Assembly: GCA_938008535.1 (NCBI GenBank)
Contig: CALLKF010000097.1
Span: forward strand, 8,839 to 72,838
DNA from: an uncultured Saprospirales bacterium
GTDB lineage: Bacteria; Bacteroidota; Bacteroidia; Chitinophagales; JADIYW01
Direction of reading: 5' to 3'
DNA length: 64,000 nucleotides
Under the pieces are notes generated by a model. The model did not search any database. It was not told the DNA's origin and saw only the letters and a program-made list of their open reading frames with translations. The translations under genes and the position numbers were made by a program. Below are positions 7,400 through 17,600 of this stretch, piece by piece. How positions within the stretch are numbered: the first letter of the stretch is position 1; every line of letters starts with the position of its first letter.

Positions 7400-9571
7400 T
7401 TACTTACTCAAATAAGCAACCGCCATGCGTAATTGTCCAAAAGAAAACTGATCGCCAAAGTGCTGTTTTAATGGTGTTAGTTGGTTCGTATCCAAATCAG
7501 TCATAGCCGTTTTTATCGCTGCTAATTCCACTTCTTTCAAAAAGGAATTAACAGAAACTTCACCTGTAGAAATAAAACTTGCCAAATGACTTTCAATAGT
7601 CGAAACTGCCATGTTGCGTTCGTGCGCAATTTCTTCAATCGATTTTTTTTCTAAATACAACCGTAAACTTTCTTTATTAGATTCGCCTTTTTCCGGCTTT
7701 GCTTTTAGTTTCTCACTAAACACCACATCATCTTTATAAAAAGAATTGCCTTCGTAAAAAGCGGTATCGCCAAAATGTAGTTTTTCTATTTGTTTTAATT
7801 TCGATTTCAATGCCTGTTCAATCTCATCTGCTTTTTTCAGAAAGCCACGAACACCTTTTTTATTTTGTAAAGAAAGAATGGTATCGTGCAACGGTTGAAT
7901 TAAATTTTCAGCTAAACTTTTTCCAAAATAATGAATCGATTTCACAACTCTTTCTTGTAATAAATCTTGATTTTCTGTTAAATGAATCTGATCGAAAATA
8001 GTTTTTAATTGATGTAAAAATTTATCAGCAATTTCTTTTTGCGCTCGCACATTGGTTTCTAATTTTCTTGCCAATGCCAACACCGTTTCTTTTTCAGGAA
8101 TCTTCTTTTCTTCTACCAAATCACCAAAAGAATAAATAACGTCAACGGTTTTTGTCCAATCAAATGCTTTTAGTAATTGTGTTTTTGAAAACTCAATTTT
8201 CGCCATTGGCAATTGTTTTTGCAGCGATTCATCATCACTCAAATATTTATCAGAATAATCAATAATGCGCTGATCTGTGGTAATGGCTTCTTGCGAAATG
8301 CGCGTCATCAAATGCATTCCATGCAACGTTTTACAACGACTCAAAGCCACATATACTTGTCCTGCAGCAAATGCATATCCGGCATCAATCACAGCATTTT
8401 CAAACGTCAACCCTTGACTCTTGTGTATGGTAATTGCCCAAGCCAACCGAACAGGATATTGTGTATAACTACCAACAACTTCTTCTTCAATTTTATCGGT
8501 TGCGGTGTTGTACGAATAACGAACGTCTTCCCATTTTTCTTTTTCCAACACCATTTCATTTTGTTCGTCATCAAAAAACTGCACGGTTATTTCAGTCTTA
8601 TTTATTTTTTTTATCGTGGCTAACTTTCCGTTGAAATATCTTTTTTCCGGCTTGCTGTCATTCTTAATAAACATAATCTGTGCACCTTGTTTCAGTTGCA
8701 AATTAAATTCTGTTGGCAATGCATTTTCATTAAAATTTCCACTGAGTTCACCTTTAAATTCAAACAAATCAGATTCTAATTTTTGCAATTGTGTTTGATT
8801 GATCTTATCGGTTTTCGAATTGTGTGTTGATAGCGTAATATAATGTTCGAGTTCAGAAAGCAATTCAGGTTCGTAGCGACTATTCAGCAAATAAAAATCA
8901 TCTTCATCCATTTCGTTGTTGCGCACTTTATTCAGCAAACGAATAAATTTCTCTTCGCTTTGTCGGTAAATTTTAGTGAATTCAACATTCAGCAAATTAC
9001 ATTCTCTGATTACTTGCGCACTAAAGAAAAAAGGACTTTCGTAATATTCATTCAGCACTTTCCATTCATCGTCTTTTACCACTGGTGGCAACTGAAACAA
9101 ATCGCCAATAAAAATAACCTGCACACCACCAAATGGCGTTTGCTGATTCTTGCGCACTGTTCGTAATATCGTATCAATACAATCTAAATAATCGCAGCGC
9201 AGCATACTCACTTCATCAATAATCAGCAACTCCATTTCTTTCATCACTTCTATTTTTACTTTACTCAACTTCAAATTTTCAAACAGCGTATGCATGTTCG
9301 TAAAATTAGCAGGCACACGTTGTTTAGTTGGTAAAAATGCATTGAATGGCAATTGAAACAGCGAATGCAATGTCATTCCACCTGCGTTGATAGCTGCCAC
9401 ACCGGTTGGAGCAGCCACCACAGTATTTTTCATCGAATTATTTTGTATCGATTTTAGAAAAGTAGTCTTTCCGGTTCCTGCTTTTCCGGTAATAAATAGA
9501 TGTTCAGATGTTTTTAGTGCAAATTCGGTAGCCAGGTGTTGCAGTTCGTGTAAATCTTCGTGTTCCATCAT
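7400..9571 (-). CDS. Pif1/RecD-like ATP-dependent helicase with C-terminal HTH
   Basis: 723 residues, superfamily 1B. Walker A is GKAGTGKTTFL near residue 30; Walker B and motif II lie in LLIIDEVSMLRCDYLDCID; GDLFQLPPV is motif III. The C-terminal helicase lobe carries YPVRLAWAITIHKSQGLTF and VYVALSRCKTL, as in Pif1 and the TraA/RecD group. After about residue 500 there is a helical region, then SIEEIAHERNMAVSTIESHLASFI, the helicase-associated helix-turn-helix domain. It probably unwinds DNA in repair or replication restart; the exact substrate is not shown by sequence. It starts MMEHEDL and is a single-gene unit. Confidence 0.9.
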   Translation of the reverse strand: MMEHEDLHELQHLATEFALKTSEHLFITGKAGTGKTTFLKSIQNNSMKNTVVAAPTGVAAINAGGMTLHSLFQLPFNAFLPTKQRVPANFTNMHTLFENLKLSKVKIEVMKEMELLIIDEVSMLRCDYLDCIDTILRTVRKNQQTPFGGVQVIFIGDLFQLPPVVKDDEWKVLNEYYESPFFFSAQVIRECNLLNVEFTKIYRQSEEKFIRLLNKVRNNEMDEDDFYLLNSRYEPELLSELEHYITLSTHNSKTDKINQTQLQKLESDLFEFKGELSGNFNENALPTEFNLQLKQGAQIMFIKNDSKPEKRYFNGKLATIKKINKTEITVQFFDDEQNEMVLEKEKWEDVRYSYNTATDKIEEEVVGSYTQYPVRLAWAITIHKSQGLTFENAVIDAGYAFAAGQVYVALSRCKTLHGMHLMTRISQEAITTDQRIIDYSDKYLSDDESLQKQLPMAKIEFSKTQLLKAFDWTKTVDVIYSFGDLVEEKKIPEKETVLALARKLETNVRAQKEIADKFLHQLKTIFDQIHLTENQDLLQERVVKSIHYFGKSLAENLIQPLHDTILSLQNKKGVRGFLKKADEIEQALKSKLKQIEKLHFGDTAFYEGNSFYKDDVVFSEKLKAKPEKGESNKESLRLYLEKKSIEEIAHERNMAVSTIESHLASFISTGEVSVNSFLKEVELAAIKTAMTDLDTNQLTPLKQHFGDQFSFGQLRMAVAYLSK

Positions 9572-9763
9572 AATAGCAAAAGTAAAGGTTAATAATTTAT
9601 TTTACTATTGAGATACACAGAAACCTCAAATTCCATAAAAAACTAAAAATATTTTCTTGTTTTTGAGATTTAACATCTACAAATGACACTTTAAATTTCA
9701 AATTCTATAGTTGATATTTAGATTTTTTAGTTAATTTACCTATACATCTTGTATAAAAAATAG

Positions 9764-9771
9764 TACATTTG
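9764..9771 (+). promoter_or_regulatory. -7 element of the nuoA promoter
   Basis: TACATTTG matches TAnnTTTG; no clear -33 TTG at the usual distance is visible. It overlaps the TTG codon at 9769, so translation from that codon is unlikely and ATG 9787 is the start of nuoA. Confidence 0.55.
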
Positions 9772-9786
9772 CCACAGTTTTTAATT

Positions 9787-10164
9787 ATGATTTTATTCGT
9801 CACCAGCAGAGCTTTAGATTATCTTCCAATAGTGTTGATGTTCATCGTTGCATTAGGATTTGTCGGCCTAGTAATGGGTGTCACTCATTGGATGGGTCCA
9901 AAACGAAATTCCAAAGTAAAACTGGAAACATTTGAGTGCGGAATTGATGTACAAGGAAACGCACGAACACCATTTTCCATCAAATACTTCTTAGTAGCTA
10001 TCTTATTTGTGCTGTTTGATGTAGAAGTAATTTTTATGTATCCGTGGGCCGTGAACTTTCACAAACTCGGATTGTTAGGTATAGTAGAAATGTTTTCATT
10101 TATCGCCATCTTCTTAATTGGTTTTTATTACATCGTGAAGAAAGGTGCGCTAAAATGGGAATAA
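9787..10164 (+). CDS. nuoA: NADH-quinone oxidoreductase subunit A
   Basis: 125 residues with three membrane helices. The conserved loop KLETFECGIDVQGNARTPFSIKYFLVAILFVLFDVEVIFMYPWA is diagnostic of NuoA/ND3, including the ECG motif and acidic FDVEVIF. It is a membrane-arm subunit of complex I near the quinone site. The start at 9787 is chosen over an in-frame TTG at 9769 because that codon lies inside the -7 promoter element. It is first in a four-gene operon, with nuoB starting 24 bases after its stop. Confidence 0.96.
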   Translation: MILFVTSRALDYLPIVLMFIVALGFVGLVMGVTHWMGPKRNSKVKLETFECGIDVQGNARTPFSIKYFLVAILFVLFDVEVIFMYPWAVNFHKLGLLGIVEMFSFIAIFLIGFYYIVKKGALKWE

Positions 10165-10188
10165 CTTGAAAACTACAAATTAAACAAC

Positions 10189-10743
10189 ATGAGTACAACA
10201 GCAATTGATATCAATCCAGCATACCAACCGGATGGAATTGAAGGACAAGGTTTCTTTGCTACTTCTTTAGATAAAGCTGTTGGTTTAGCGCGCGCCAATT
10301 CACTTTGGCCGTTGCCATTTGCCACTTCTTGTTGTGGTATTGAATTTATGGCAACAATGGCAGCACATTATGACTTAGCACGATTTGGCTCAGAACGATT
10401 AAGTTTCTCGCCACGTCAAGCAGATCTACTAATGGTAATGGGTACGATTTCTAAAAAAATGGGACCAATTCTCAGACAAGTATATGAGCAAATGGCAGAA
10501 CCGAAATGGGTGCTGTGCATGGGCGCTTGTGCAAGCAGTGGTGGCATTTTCGATACCTACAGTGTTTTACAGGGAATTGATAAGATCATTCCAGTTGATG
10601 TATATATTCCAGGTTGTCCTCCAAGACCAGAACAAGTATTGGATGGCATTTTACAAATTCAGGAATTAGCAAAAAACGAATCTCGCAGAAGAAGAGAATC
10701 ACCAGAATACAAAGCATTATTAGCTGAATACGGAATTGAATAA
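10189..10743 (+). CDS. nuoB: NADH-quinone oxidoreductase subunit B
   Basis: 184 residues. The tandem cysteines C48-C49 in ATSCCGIEFM, the cysteine in CMGAC and the cysteine in PGCPPRPEQ supply the ligands of iron-sulfur cluster N2, the last carrier before quinone. The segment MAAHYDLARFGSERLSFSPRQADLL is typical of NuoB. The protein acts at the cytoplasmic face of complex I. It lies between nuoA and nuoC with a short AT-rich spacer after it. Length is normal for the family and no key residue is missing. Confidence 0.97.
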   Translation: MSTTAIDINPAYQPDGIEGQGFFATSLDKAVGLARANSLWPLPFATSCCGIEFMATMAAHYDLARFGSERLSFSPRQADLLMVMGTISKKMGPILRQVYEQMAEPKWVLCMGACASSGGIFDTYSVLQGIDKIIPVDVYIPGCPPRPEQVLDGILQIQELAKNESRRRRESPEYKALLAEYGIE

Positions 10744-10812
10744 TAAACCGATTTGCAATTTGCAATTAATTTAGTTTGCAAGTTGCTTTTTATGCAAACT
10801 GCAAACTATAAA

Positions 10813-11319
10813 ATGAGTGAATTATTACAAATAGTAAAAGATAAATTAGAAGCAAAATTTGGCGATGCATTACTTTCGGCTGAATTGCTTTATGATTTTC
10901 CTGTTTTTATTCTTAAAAAAGAAATTGTAAAAGACGCACTTATCTTTTTAAAAGAAGATACTGATTTAAATTTTCATTTCTTAACTACGATGTGTGGACT
11001 TCATCAACCAGATGAAACCGAAGATAAAGAATTTGGCTTGATGTATCAATTGCATAATATGCCGAAAAATTATCGCATTCGCATCAAAACTTTCATGCTG
11101 AAATCCGATTTAAATATGCCAACTATTTCTGATATTTATCCAACTGCCGGTTGGATGGAACGCCAGGAATATGATTTCTTCGGTTTTAATTTTATTGGTC
11201 ACAAAAATTTATCGCGCATTTTAAATATGGATGAGATGAATTATTTTCCAATGCGAAAAGAATATCCATTAGAAGATTTAGGTAGAAACGATAAAAGTGA
11301 TAAAATGTTTGGAAGATAA
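10813..11319 (+). CDS. nuoC: NADH-quinone oxidoreductase subunit C
   Basis: 168 residues starting MSELLQIVKDKLEAKFGD. The conserved 30-kDa subunit block is LTTMCGLHQPDE, RIRIKTFMLKSDLNMPTISDIYPTAGWMERQEYDFFGFNFIGHKNLSRILNMDEM. It belongs to the hydrophilic arm of complex I. An in-frame upstream start at 10753 would add 20 residues translated from a low-complexity spacer with repeated TTTGCAA words, so ATG 10813 is preferred. nuoD follows 15 bases after the stop. Confidence 0.95.
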   Translation: MSELLQIVKDKLEAKFGDALLSAELLYDFPVFILKKEIVKDALIFLKEDTDLNFHFLTTMCGLHQPDETEDKEFGLMYQLHNMPKNYRIRIKTFMLKSDLNMPTISDIYPTAGWMERQEYDFFGFNFIGHKNLSRILNMDEMNYFPMRKEYPLEDLGRNDKSDKMFGR

Positions 11320-11334
11320 CTCAAAACGATACTA

Positions 11335-12528
11335 ATGACAGCACCAAATAATACGTACGACGAAAAAAATTATTCTACCTTAAATCTTGGCCCAACGCAT
11401 CCAGCTACACACGGAATTTTCCAAAACGTGTTAACTATGGATGGCGAAATGATTGTAGATGCTGTTTCTACCGTTGGCTATATTCATCGTGCTTTTGAGA
11501 AATTGGCTGAGCATCGTCCATACAACCAAATTACTACCATTACAGATAGATTAAACTATTGCTCATCGCCTATCAATAACATGGGTTGGCACATGACGGT
11601 AGAAAAATTAATCGGTGCAGAAATTCCCAAACGAGCACAATACATGCGTGTTATTATCATGGAATTGTCGCGCATCGCAGATCATATTGTGTGCGATACT
11701 GTAATTGCAGTAGACACTGGTGCAATGACTGGCTTCTTGCATTTGTTTCAATACAGAGAATGGATTTACGAAATTTTTGAAGAAATATGTGGTGCTCGTT
11801 TAACCACAAATATCGGTAGAATTGGTGGCATGGAACGAGATTTTTCTCCAAAAGCTTGGGCAAAGATTGACCATTTTATGAAAAATTTTCCGAAAGGATT
11901 GAAAGAGTTTCAAGCATTGGTTGACAGAAACAGAATATTTATGGACAGAACCATAAATGTTGGACCAATCACTGCAGAAAAAGCACTGAATTTTGGTTTT
12001 ACAGGTCCAAATTTACGTGCTGCTGGTGTTGATTATGATGTTCGAGTTGCCAATCCGTATTCATCGTACGAAGATTTTAAATTCGATATTCCAGTTGGAA
12101 CCAATGGCGATACTTACGACAGATATTCTGTTCGCATGGAAGAAATGTGGCAAAGTTACAGCATCATCGAACAAGCTATAAAAAACATGCCTGATGGAGC
12201 ATTTCATGCAGATTTGCCAGAATTTTATTTACCTGAAAAGCAAGATGTATATAGCAAAATGGAAGCGTTAATCTATCACTTTAAAATTGTAATGGGTGAG
12301 ACAGAAGTTCCAAAAGGCGAAGTATATCACGCAGTAGAAGGTGGTAACGGTGAATTAGGTTTCTATTTAATTTCCGATGGCGGACGAACACCATTTCGTT
12401 TGCATTTCCGTCGTCCTTGTTTTATATATTATCAAGCATATCCAGAAATGATAAAAGGCAGCATGCTGAGCGATGCAATTTTAACCATGAGCAGCATGAA
12501 TGTTATTGCCGGTGAGTTGGATGCTTAA
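11335..12528 (+). CDS. nuoD: NADH-quinone oxidoreductase subunit D
   Basis: 397 residues, the 49-kDa subunit of complex I. Signatures are LNLGPTHPATHGIFQ at the N-terminus, EKLAEHRPYNQ, and RADYDVRVANPYSSYEDF-like and GEVYHAVEGGNGELGFYLISDGG segments near the quinone pocket. It ends with the expected family tail IAGELDA. It is the last nuo gene here: the next gene, 112 bases on, is an unrelated response regulator, so nuoE to nuoN must lie elsewhere. Confidence 0.97.
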   Translation: MTAPNNTYDEKNYSTLNLGPTHPATHGIFQNVLTMDGEMIVDAVSTVGYIHRAFEKLAEHRPYNQITTITDRLNYCSSPINNMGWHMTVEKLIGAEIPKRAQYMRVIIMELSRIADHIVCDTVIAVDTGAMTGFLHLFQYREWIYEIFEEICGARLTTNIGRIGGMERDFSPKAWAKIDHFMKNFPKGLKEFQALVDRNRIFMDRTINVGPITAEKALNFGFTGPNLRAAGVDYDVRVANPYSSYEDFKFDIPVGTNGDTYDRYSVRMEEMWQSYSIIEQAIKNMPDGAFHADLPEFYLPEKQDVYSKMEALIYHFKIVMGETEVPKGEVYHAVEGGNGELGFYLISDGGRTPFRLHFRRPCFIYYQAYPEMIKGSMLSDAILTMSSMNVIAGELDA

Positions 12529-12640
12529 CAGTTTCTACACTAAATATTTTTCACAATTTTTCTTAGTTTTACAACTTAGGTACAATAGTTGTTATAGCTG
12601 TAATACTTAATATTTATTCCTTACGACTTAATACTTTTAT

Positions 12641-13996
12641 ATGCCAAAGATTTTAATTGTTGATGATGAAAAAGCCATTCGCAGAACGCTGAAAGAAATT
12701 TTAGAGTACGAAAAATATGATATTGATGAAGCTGAAGATGGTGAAATTGGCTTAGATAAAATTGAAAAGAATAATTACGATGTAGTTATTCTGGATATTA
12801 AAATGCCGAAAAAAGATGGCTTGGAAGTGTTGACAGAAATGCAGCAAAAAGGTATCGAAACACCGGTGATTGTTTTGTCTGGTCACGGTAATTTAGAAAC
12901 TGCTGTTGAAGCCGTAAAAAAAGGTGCGTTCGATTATATTCCAAAACCACCAGATTTGAATCGTTTACTGATTACAGTGCGCAACGCGATGGACAAAGTT
13001 TCATTAGTTACGGAAACAAAAATCTTGAAAAAGAAAATTGCAAAATCAAAAGATATTGTCGGCGACTCTAATCCAATTTTAAAAATAAAAGAAACCATTG
13101 CAAAAGTAGCACCAACCGAAGCGCGCGTTTTAATTACTGGAGACAATGGTTCTGGAAAAGAATTGGTTGCGCGCTGGCTGCACGAACAAAGCAACAGAAG
13201 CAACGGACCTTTGATTGAAGTAAACTGTGCAGCTATTCCTTCTGAATTAATTGAAAGCGAATTATTCGGACATGAAAAAGGCGCATTCACATCAGCTATC
13301 AAACAACGCATCGGAAAATTTGAACAAGCAAATGGTGGCACACTTTTCTTAGACGAAATTGGAGACATGAGCTTGTCGGCGCAGGCAAAAGTATTGCGTG
13401 CCTTGCAGGAAAATAAAATTACCAAAGTTGGTGGAGACAAAGAAGAGAAAGTAGATGTGCGCGTGGTAGCAGCAACTAATAAAGATTTACTGAAAGAAGT
13501 AGAAGAAAACCGTTTCCGCATGGACTTGTATCATCGCTTAAGTGTAATCTTAATTCATGTGCCTTCATTGAATGAACGTAAAGATGATATTCCAGTTTTA
13601 ACAGATCATTTCTTAAATGAAATTTGTGGTGACTATGGAATTCCAGTGAAAAAAATTGAAAATGATGCGATAGAAACTATGCAGGCACGCAACTGGACTG
13701 GTAATATTCGTGAACTGAGAAATGTAGTAGAACGCTTGGTAATTATGAGTGAAAAAACAATTACCAAACAAGATGTGATTGACTATTCTGGACCGAGTAC
13801 CAAAGCGGAAAACAAAGGAATAGACTTTGATAAATTTGCAAATTTGCAGCAACTGAACGATTATGTAGAACGCAGTTTCATCGAACATAAATTAGATAAA
13901 AACAGTTGGAACACTTCTAAAACTGCCGATGATATTGGACTCAGCAAGAAACAACTAGAAGACAAACTGGAAAGTTTGGGTTTGAAGAAAAGATAG
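12641..13996 (+). CDS. Sigma-54-dependent response regulator (NtrC family)
   Basis: 451 residues in three domains. A receiver domain (1-120) carries acidic residues D8-D9, the phosphoacceptor D52 in VVILDIKMPKKDG and K105-type lysine in IPKPPD. An AAA+ domain (about 145-365) has Walker A GDNGSGKE at 167-174, GAFTSA at 214-219 (the sigma-54 contact loop), Walker B TLFLDEIGDM and an arginine finger region near RMDLYHRLSV. The C-terminus (KTADDIGLSKKQLEDKLESLGL) is a Fis-like DNA-binding helix-turn-helix. It activates sigma-54 promoters once phosphorylated. No histidine kinase is adjacent. Confidence 0.95.
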   Translation: MPKILIVDDEKAIRRTLKEILEYEKYDIDEAEDGEIGLDKIEKNNYDVVILDIKMPKKDGLEVLTEMQQKGIETPVIVLSGHGNLETAVEAVKKGAFDYIPKPPDLNRLLITVRNAMDKVSLVTETKILKKKIAKSKDIVGDSNPILKIKETIAKVAPTEARVLITGDNGSGKELVARWLHEQSNRSNGPLIEVNCAAIPSELIESELFGHEKGAFTSAIKQRIGKFEQANGGTLFLDEIGDMSLSAQAKVLRALQENKITKVGGDKEEKVDVRVVAATNKDLLKEVEENRFRMDLYHRLSVILIHVPSLNERKDDIPVLTDHFLNEICGDYGIPVKKIENDAIETMQARNWTGNIRELRNVVERLVIMSEKTITKQDVIDYSGPSTKAENKGIDFDKFANLQQLNDYVERSFIEHKLDKNSWNTSKTADDIGLSKKQLEDKLESLGLKKR

Positions 13997-14049
13997 AAAG
14001 AACTTTACTTTATTACTGATTTGTAATAAAAAACCAGTAATCCAAACCC

Positions 14050-14568
14050 TTAATTCGTCTTCAACGCAATTTTAGGTTTTGGTTTGGTAGCAGTTTTGGT
14101 AGTAGTAGTTTTTGAACCTTTGGTTCCGTTTTTGGTATTGGCTTTGTTTTTATCGTCTTCTCTTTCTTCGTCCGATTTTTCTTCAATGACAAAACTTGCC
14201 GGAAACATCGATTTCATTTGCATCAAAAATTTGAATGCTTCTTCTTTAGAGGCAAACTCACCAGCACGCAATTTAAAGTTAGGTGATGCATACGTTATAA
14301 ATGTAGCAATGCCTGGAAAACGTGCTGAAAATTTTGCTTTTGCATCAAAAACCTGGTCGCGAGCAGTTGCCTGAAACACTTGCACACGCACTAATTTCTT
14401 TTTCGGTCCAGCTGGTTTGCGCGAATATATTTTTTGCAATACATCTACTCTTGGATCTTTAAAGAACAAAATATTATTTTCTGCATTCAAACTCAGCGAA
14501 TCGTTTTCATCAGCTTTGCAAAAGTATGCAGCAAAAAGTATGCAGTATGCAGTAAATAAATATTTCAT
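14050..14568 (-). CDS. SPOR-domain secreted protein
   Basis: 172 residues. An N-terminal signal peptide (MKYLFTAYCILFAAYFCKA) is followed by a short linker. Residues about 60-130 form a SPOR domain: LVRVQVFQATARDQVFDAKAKF and a second half with FKLRAGEFASKEEAFKFLMQM. The C-terminal tail is low complexity, rich in Lys and Thr (KTTTTKTATKPKPK). SPOR domains bind glycan strands lacking stem peptides, so a periplasmic peptidoglycan-associated role is likely. It sits 76 bases upstream of nothing transcribed with it; secA is the next gene in the same direction upstream. Its specific function is unknown. Confidence 0.8.
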   Translation of the reverse strand: MKYLFTAYCILFAAYFCKADENDSLSLNAENNILFFKDPRVDVLQKIYSRKPAGPKKKLVRVQVFQATARDQVFDAKAKFSARFPGIATFITYASPNFKLRAGEFASKEEAFKFLMQMKSMFPASFVIEEKSDEEREDDKNKANTKNGTKGSKTTTTKTATKPKPKIALKTN

Positions 14569-14644
14569 AATTAACTTAAATCTAAAATAAAGATAGTATT
14601 CTTCTTTAATCTTTGCTCGTTGTTCGTTTTCCTTTATTCAATTT

Positions 14645-17600
14645 CTATGCCATTTCTTTTCCGTGGCAATGTTTGAATTTCTTTCCGCTTCCACATGGAC
14701 AAGGATCGTTTCTGCCAATTTTTACTTCTGCACGCACTGGTTGTTGCTTTTCACGTGTATCTGTTGCTGCTTCAGCACCTTTGTATTCGTCTTCAATATT
14801 TTCACCACCACGAGATTCTTTCACTTTTTCAGTAGATTTTGGCAAACGAACTTGTTGAATATTATTTATTCTTTGAACTGGCAATGTTCCTTTCAACAAG
14901 AATGTAGTTACATCTTTATTTATGGCTGATAGCATTTGTTTAAATAATTCAAATGCTTCAAATTTAAAGATTAACAAAGGATCTTTTTGCTCGTGTACTG
15001 CCATTTGAACTGAATGTTTTAACTCATCCATCTGACGTAAATGGTCTTTCCAATGATGATCGATAAATGACAAAATAATATTTTGTTCAATTGTTTTAAT
15101 CAGCTCTTTGCCTTTACTGTTCAACGATTTTTCAATGTTAGCCAAAATTTGTATTTCTCTGTTTCCATCAGAAAAAGGAATAACCATATTTTGGAATTTA
15201 TCGCCATTTATAGTAACCACATTTTGTATAATTGGCAATGCTTCTTTAGCAACAGAATCAGATTTTCGTTGATATTTTTGATATACTTCATGATACAAAT
15301 CGGCTGCTAAATCATCAACTTTCTTATTCTTCAAATCATCAGCAGTAATTTTTGTATCTACTGAAAGAAAACGGATAGTGTCTAATTTAAATGCTTCAAT
15401 ATCTTGAGAAATTTTTCCATCATTTGCAATTTCAAAGCTTAAATCATAAAACATATTTATCAAATCGAAAGATATTCTTACGCCAACCAAAGCGTGATGT
15501 CTGCGTTTATAAATTACTTCGCGTTGCGCATTCATTACATCATCATATTCCAATAATCGTTTACGTGTACCAAAGTGATTTTCCTCCACTTTTTTCTGCG
15601 CGCGTTCTATTGATTTTGTGACCATTGAATGTTGAATTACATCGCCATCTTTGTAACCCATTTTGTCCATCATTCCTGCAATTCTATCAGAGCCAAACAA
15701 ACGCATTAAATCATCTTCCAAACTTGCATAAAACTGTGTAGAACCAGTATCACCTTGACGACCAGCACGACCACGCAACTGTCTGTCTACACGGCGCGAA
15801 TCATGTCGCTCAGAGCCGATGATAGCCAAACCGCCAATGTCTTTAATGCCTTGACCTAATTTGATATCCGTACCACGGCCAGCCATGTTGGTTGCAATGG
15901 TGATTTGTCCAGCCAAACCTGCTTGAGCCACAATATCAGCTTCACGTTGGTGCTGTTTTGCGTTCAATACATTATGTTCAATTTTACGCATGCTTAGCAT
16001 TTTGCTGAGTAATTCAGAAACTTCAACGTTAGTTGTACCAACTAAAACCGGTCTGCCTTCTTCTTTAAGTTTTATAATTTCTTCAATAACAGCATTGTAT
16101 TTTTCTCGCTTTGTTTTATAAATTAAATCTTCTTTGTCGATACGTTTGGTTGGCCTGTTAGTTGGAACTACCACGGTGTCTAATTTATAGATTTCCCAAA
16201 ACTCAGATGCTTCCGTTTCTGCAGTACCAGTCATACCACACAATTTGTGATACATACGGAAGAAATTCTGTAGTGTAACTGTTGCAAATGTTTGTGTAGC
16301 TGCTTCTACTTTTACATTTTCTTTTGCTTCTATCGCCTGATGCAAACCGTCGCTATAACGACGACCATCCATGATACGACCTGTTTGTTCGTCAACAATT
16401 TTTACTTTTTGGTCAATCACTACATATTCAACATCTTTATCAAATAAACAATATGCTTTTAGTAATTGATTTACGGTATGCAGACGTTCTGATTTGATAT
16501 TAAAATCTAATAAAACAGCATCTTTTTTAGCTAATTTTTCTTCATGAGAAATAGGTTCATTTTCTACTTCAGCAATTAAACCACCAATATCAGGCATGAC
16601 GAAGAAATCTTTTTCTTCACCAGAAGAAGTTATTAATTCAATACCTTTTTCTGTTAAGTCAATTTGATTGTTTTTTTCGTCAATAACAAAATATAATTGT
16701 GCATCGGCAATTGGCATTTCTTTTTGTTGATCTTGCAGATAATAGTTTTCTGCTTTCATTAAAATTTGCTTCATACCAACTTCACTCAAAAATTTAATGA
16801 GTGCTGTGTTTTTTGGCAAACCACGATGCGCACGCAATAAAGCCAAACCACCTTCGCCTTCTTTGTGTCCTGTTTTTCCTTCTGCTATTAATTTTTTTGC
16901 GTCCAATAAAAATTGTTGTGTTACTTTTTTCTGTGCCGCTACTAATTTTTCGATGCGTGGTTTCAGTTCATGAAACATTTGCTCATCACCTTTTGGAACA
17001 GGTCCTGAAATAATTAACGGCGTTCTTGCATCATCAATTAAAACCGAATCGACCTCATCGACCATCGCGAAATGCAGCTTGCGTTGCACTTGCTCTTCTG
17101 CAGTACGCACCATATTATCTCTCAAATAATCAAAACCAAATTCGTTATTGGTGCCGTAAGTAATATCTGCCAAATACGCAGCTTTTCTTCCGTCAGAATG
17201 TGGTTCGTGTTTGTCGATACAATCAACAGTTATTCCTAAGAAATTAAATAACAAACCATTCCACTCACTATCACGACGTGCTAAGTAATCATTAACGGTT
17301 ACTAAATGTACACCACAACCAGCTAATGCATTTAAGTAAGCAGGCAAGGTAGAAACTAAGGTTTTACCTTCACCAGTTGCCATCTCCGAGATTTTTCCGC
17401 GATGCAGCACCACGCCACCCATTAATTGCACATCATAATGAATCATGTTCCAAACGATCTCGCCACCAGCAGCCGTCCATTTATTTGGATAAATAGCGGT
17501 GTTTCCATCAATTTTTATGTGTGGATTTTTAACAGCTAATTCTCTATCTAAATCGGTTGCGATAACACGCAAGAATTCGTTGGTTGAAAAACGACGTGCT

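Noticed and set aside
9769..9786. TTG start codon extending nuoA by six residues
   Set aside because: It lies within the TACATTTG promoter element and an ATG follows at 9787.
14009..14030. Hairpin TTTATTAC / GTAATAAA between the response regulator and SPOR genes
   Set aside because: The stem is short and A/T only with no T-run after it on either strand; too weak to call a terminator.
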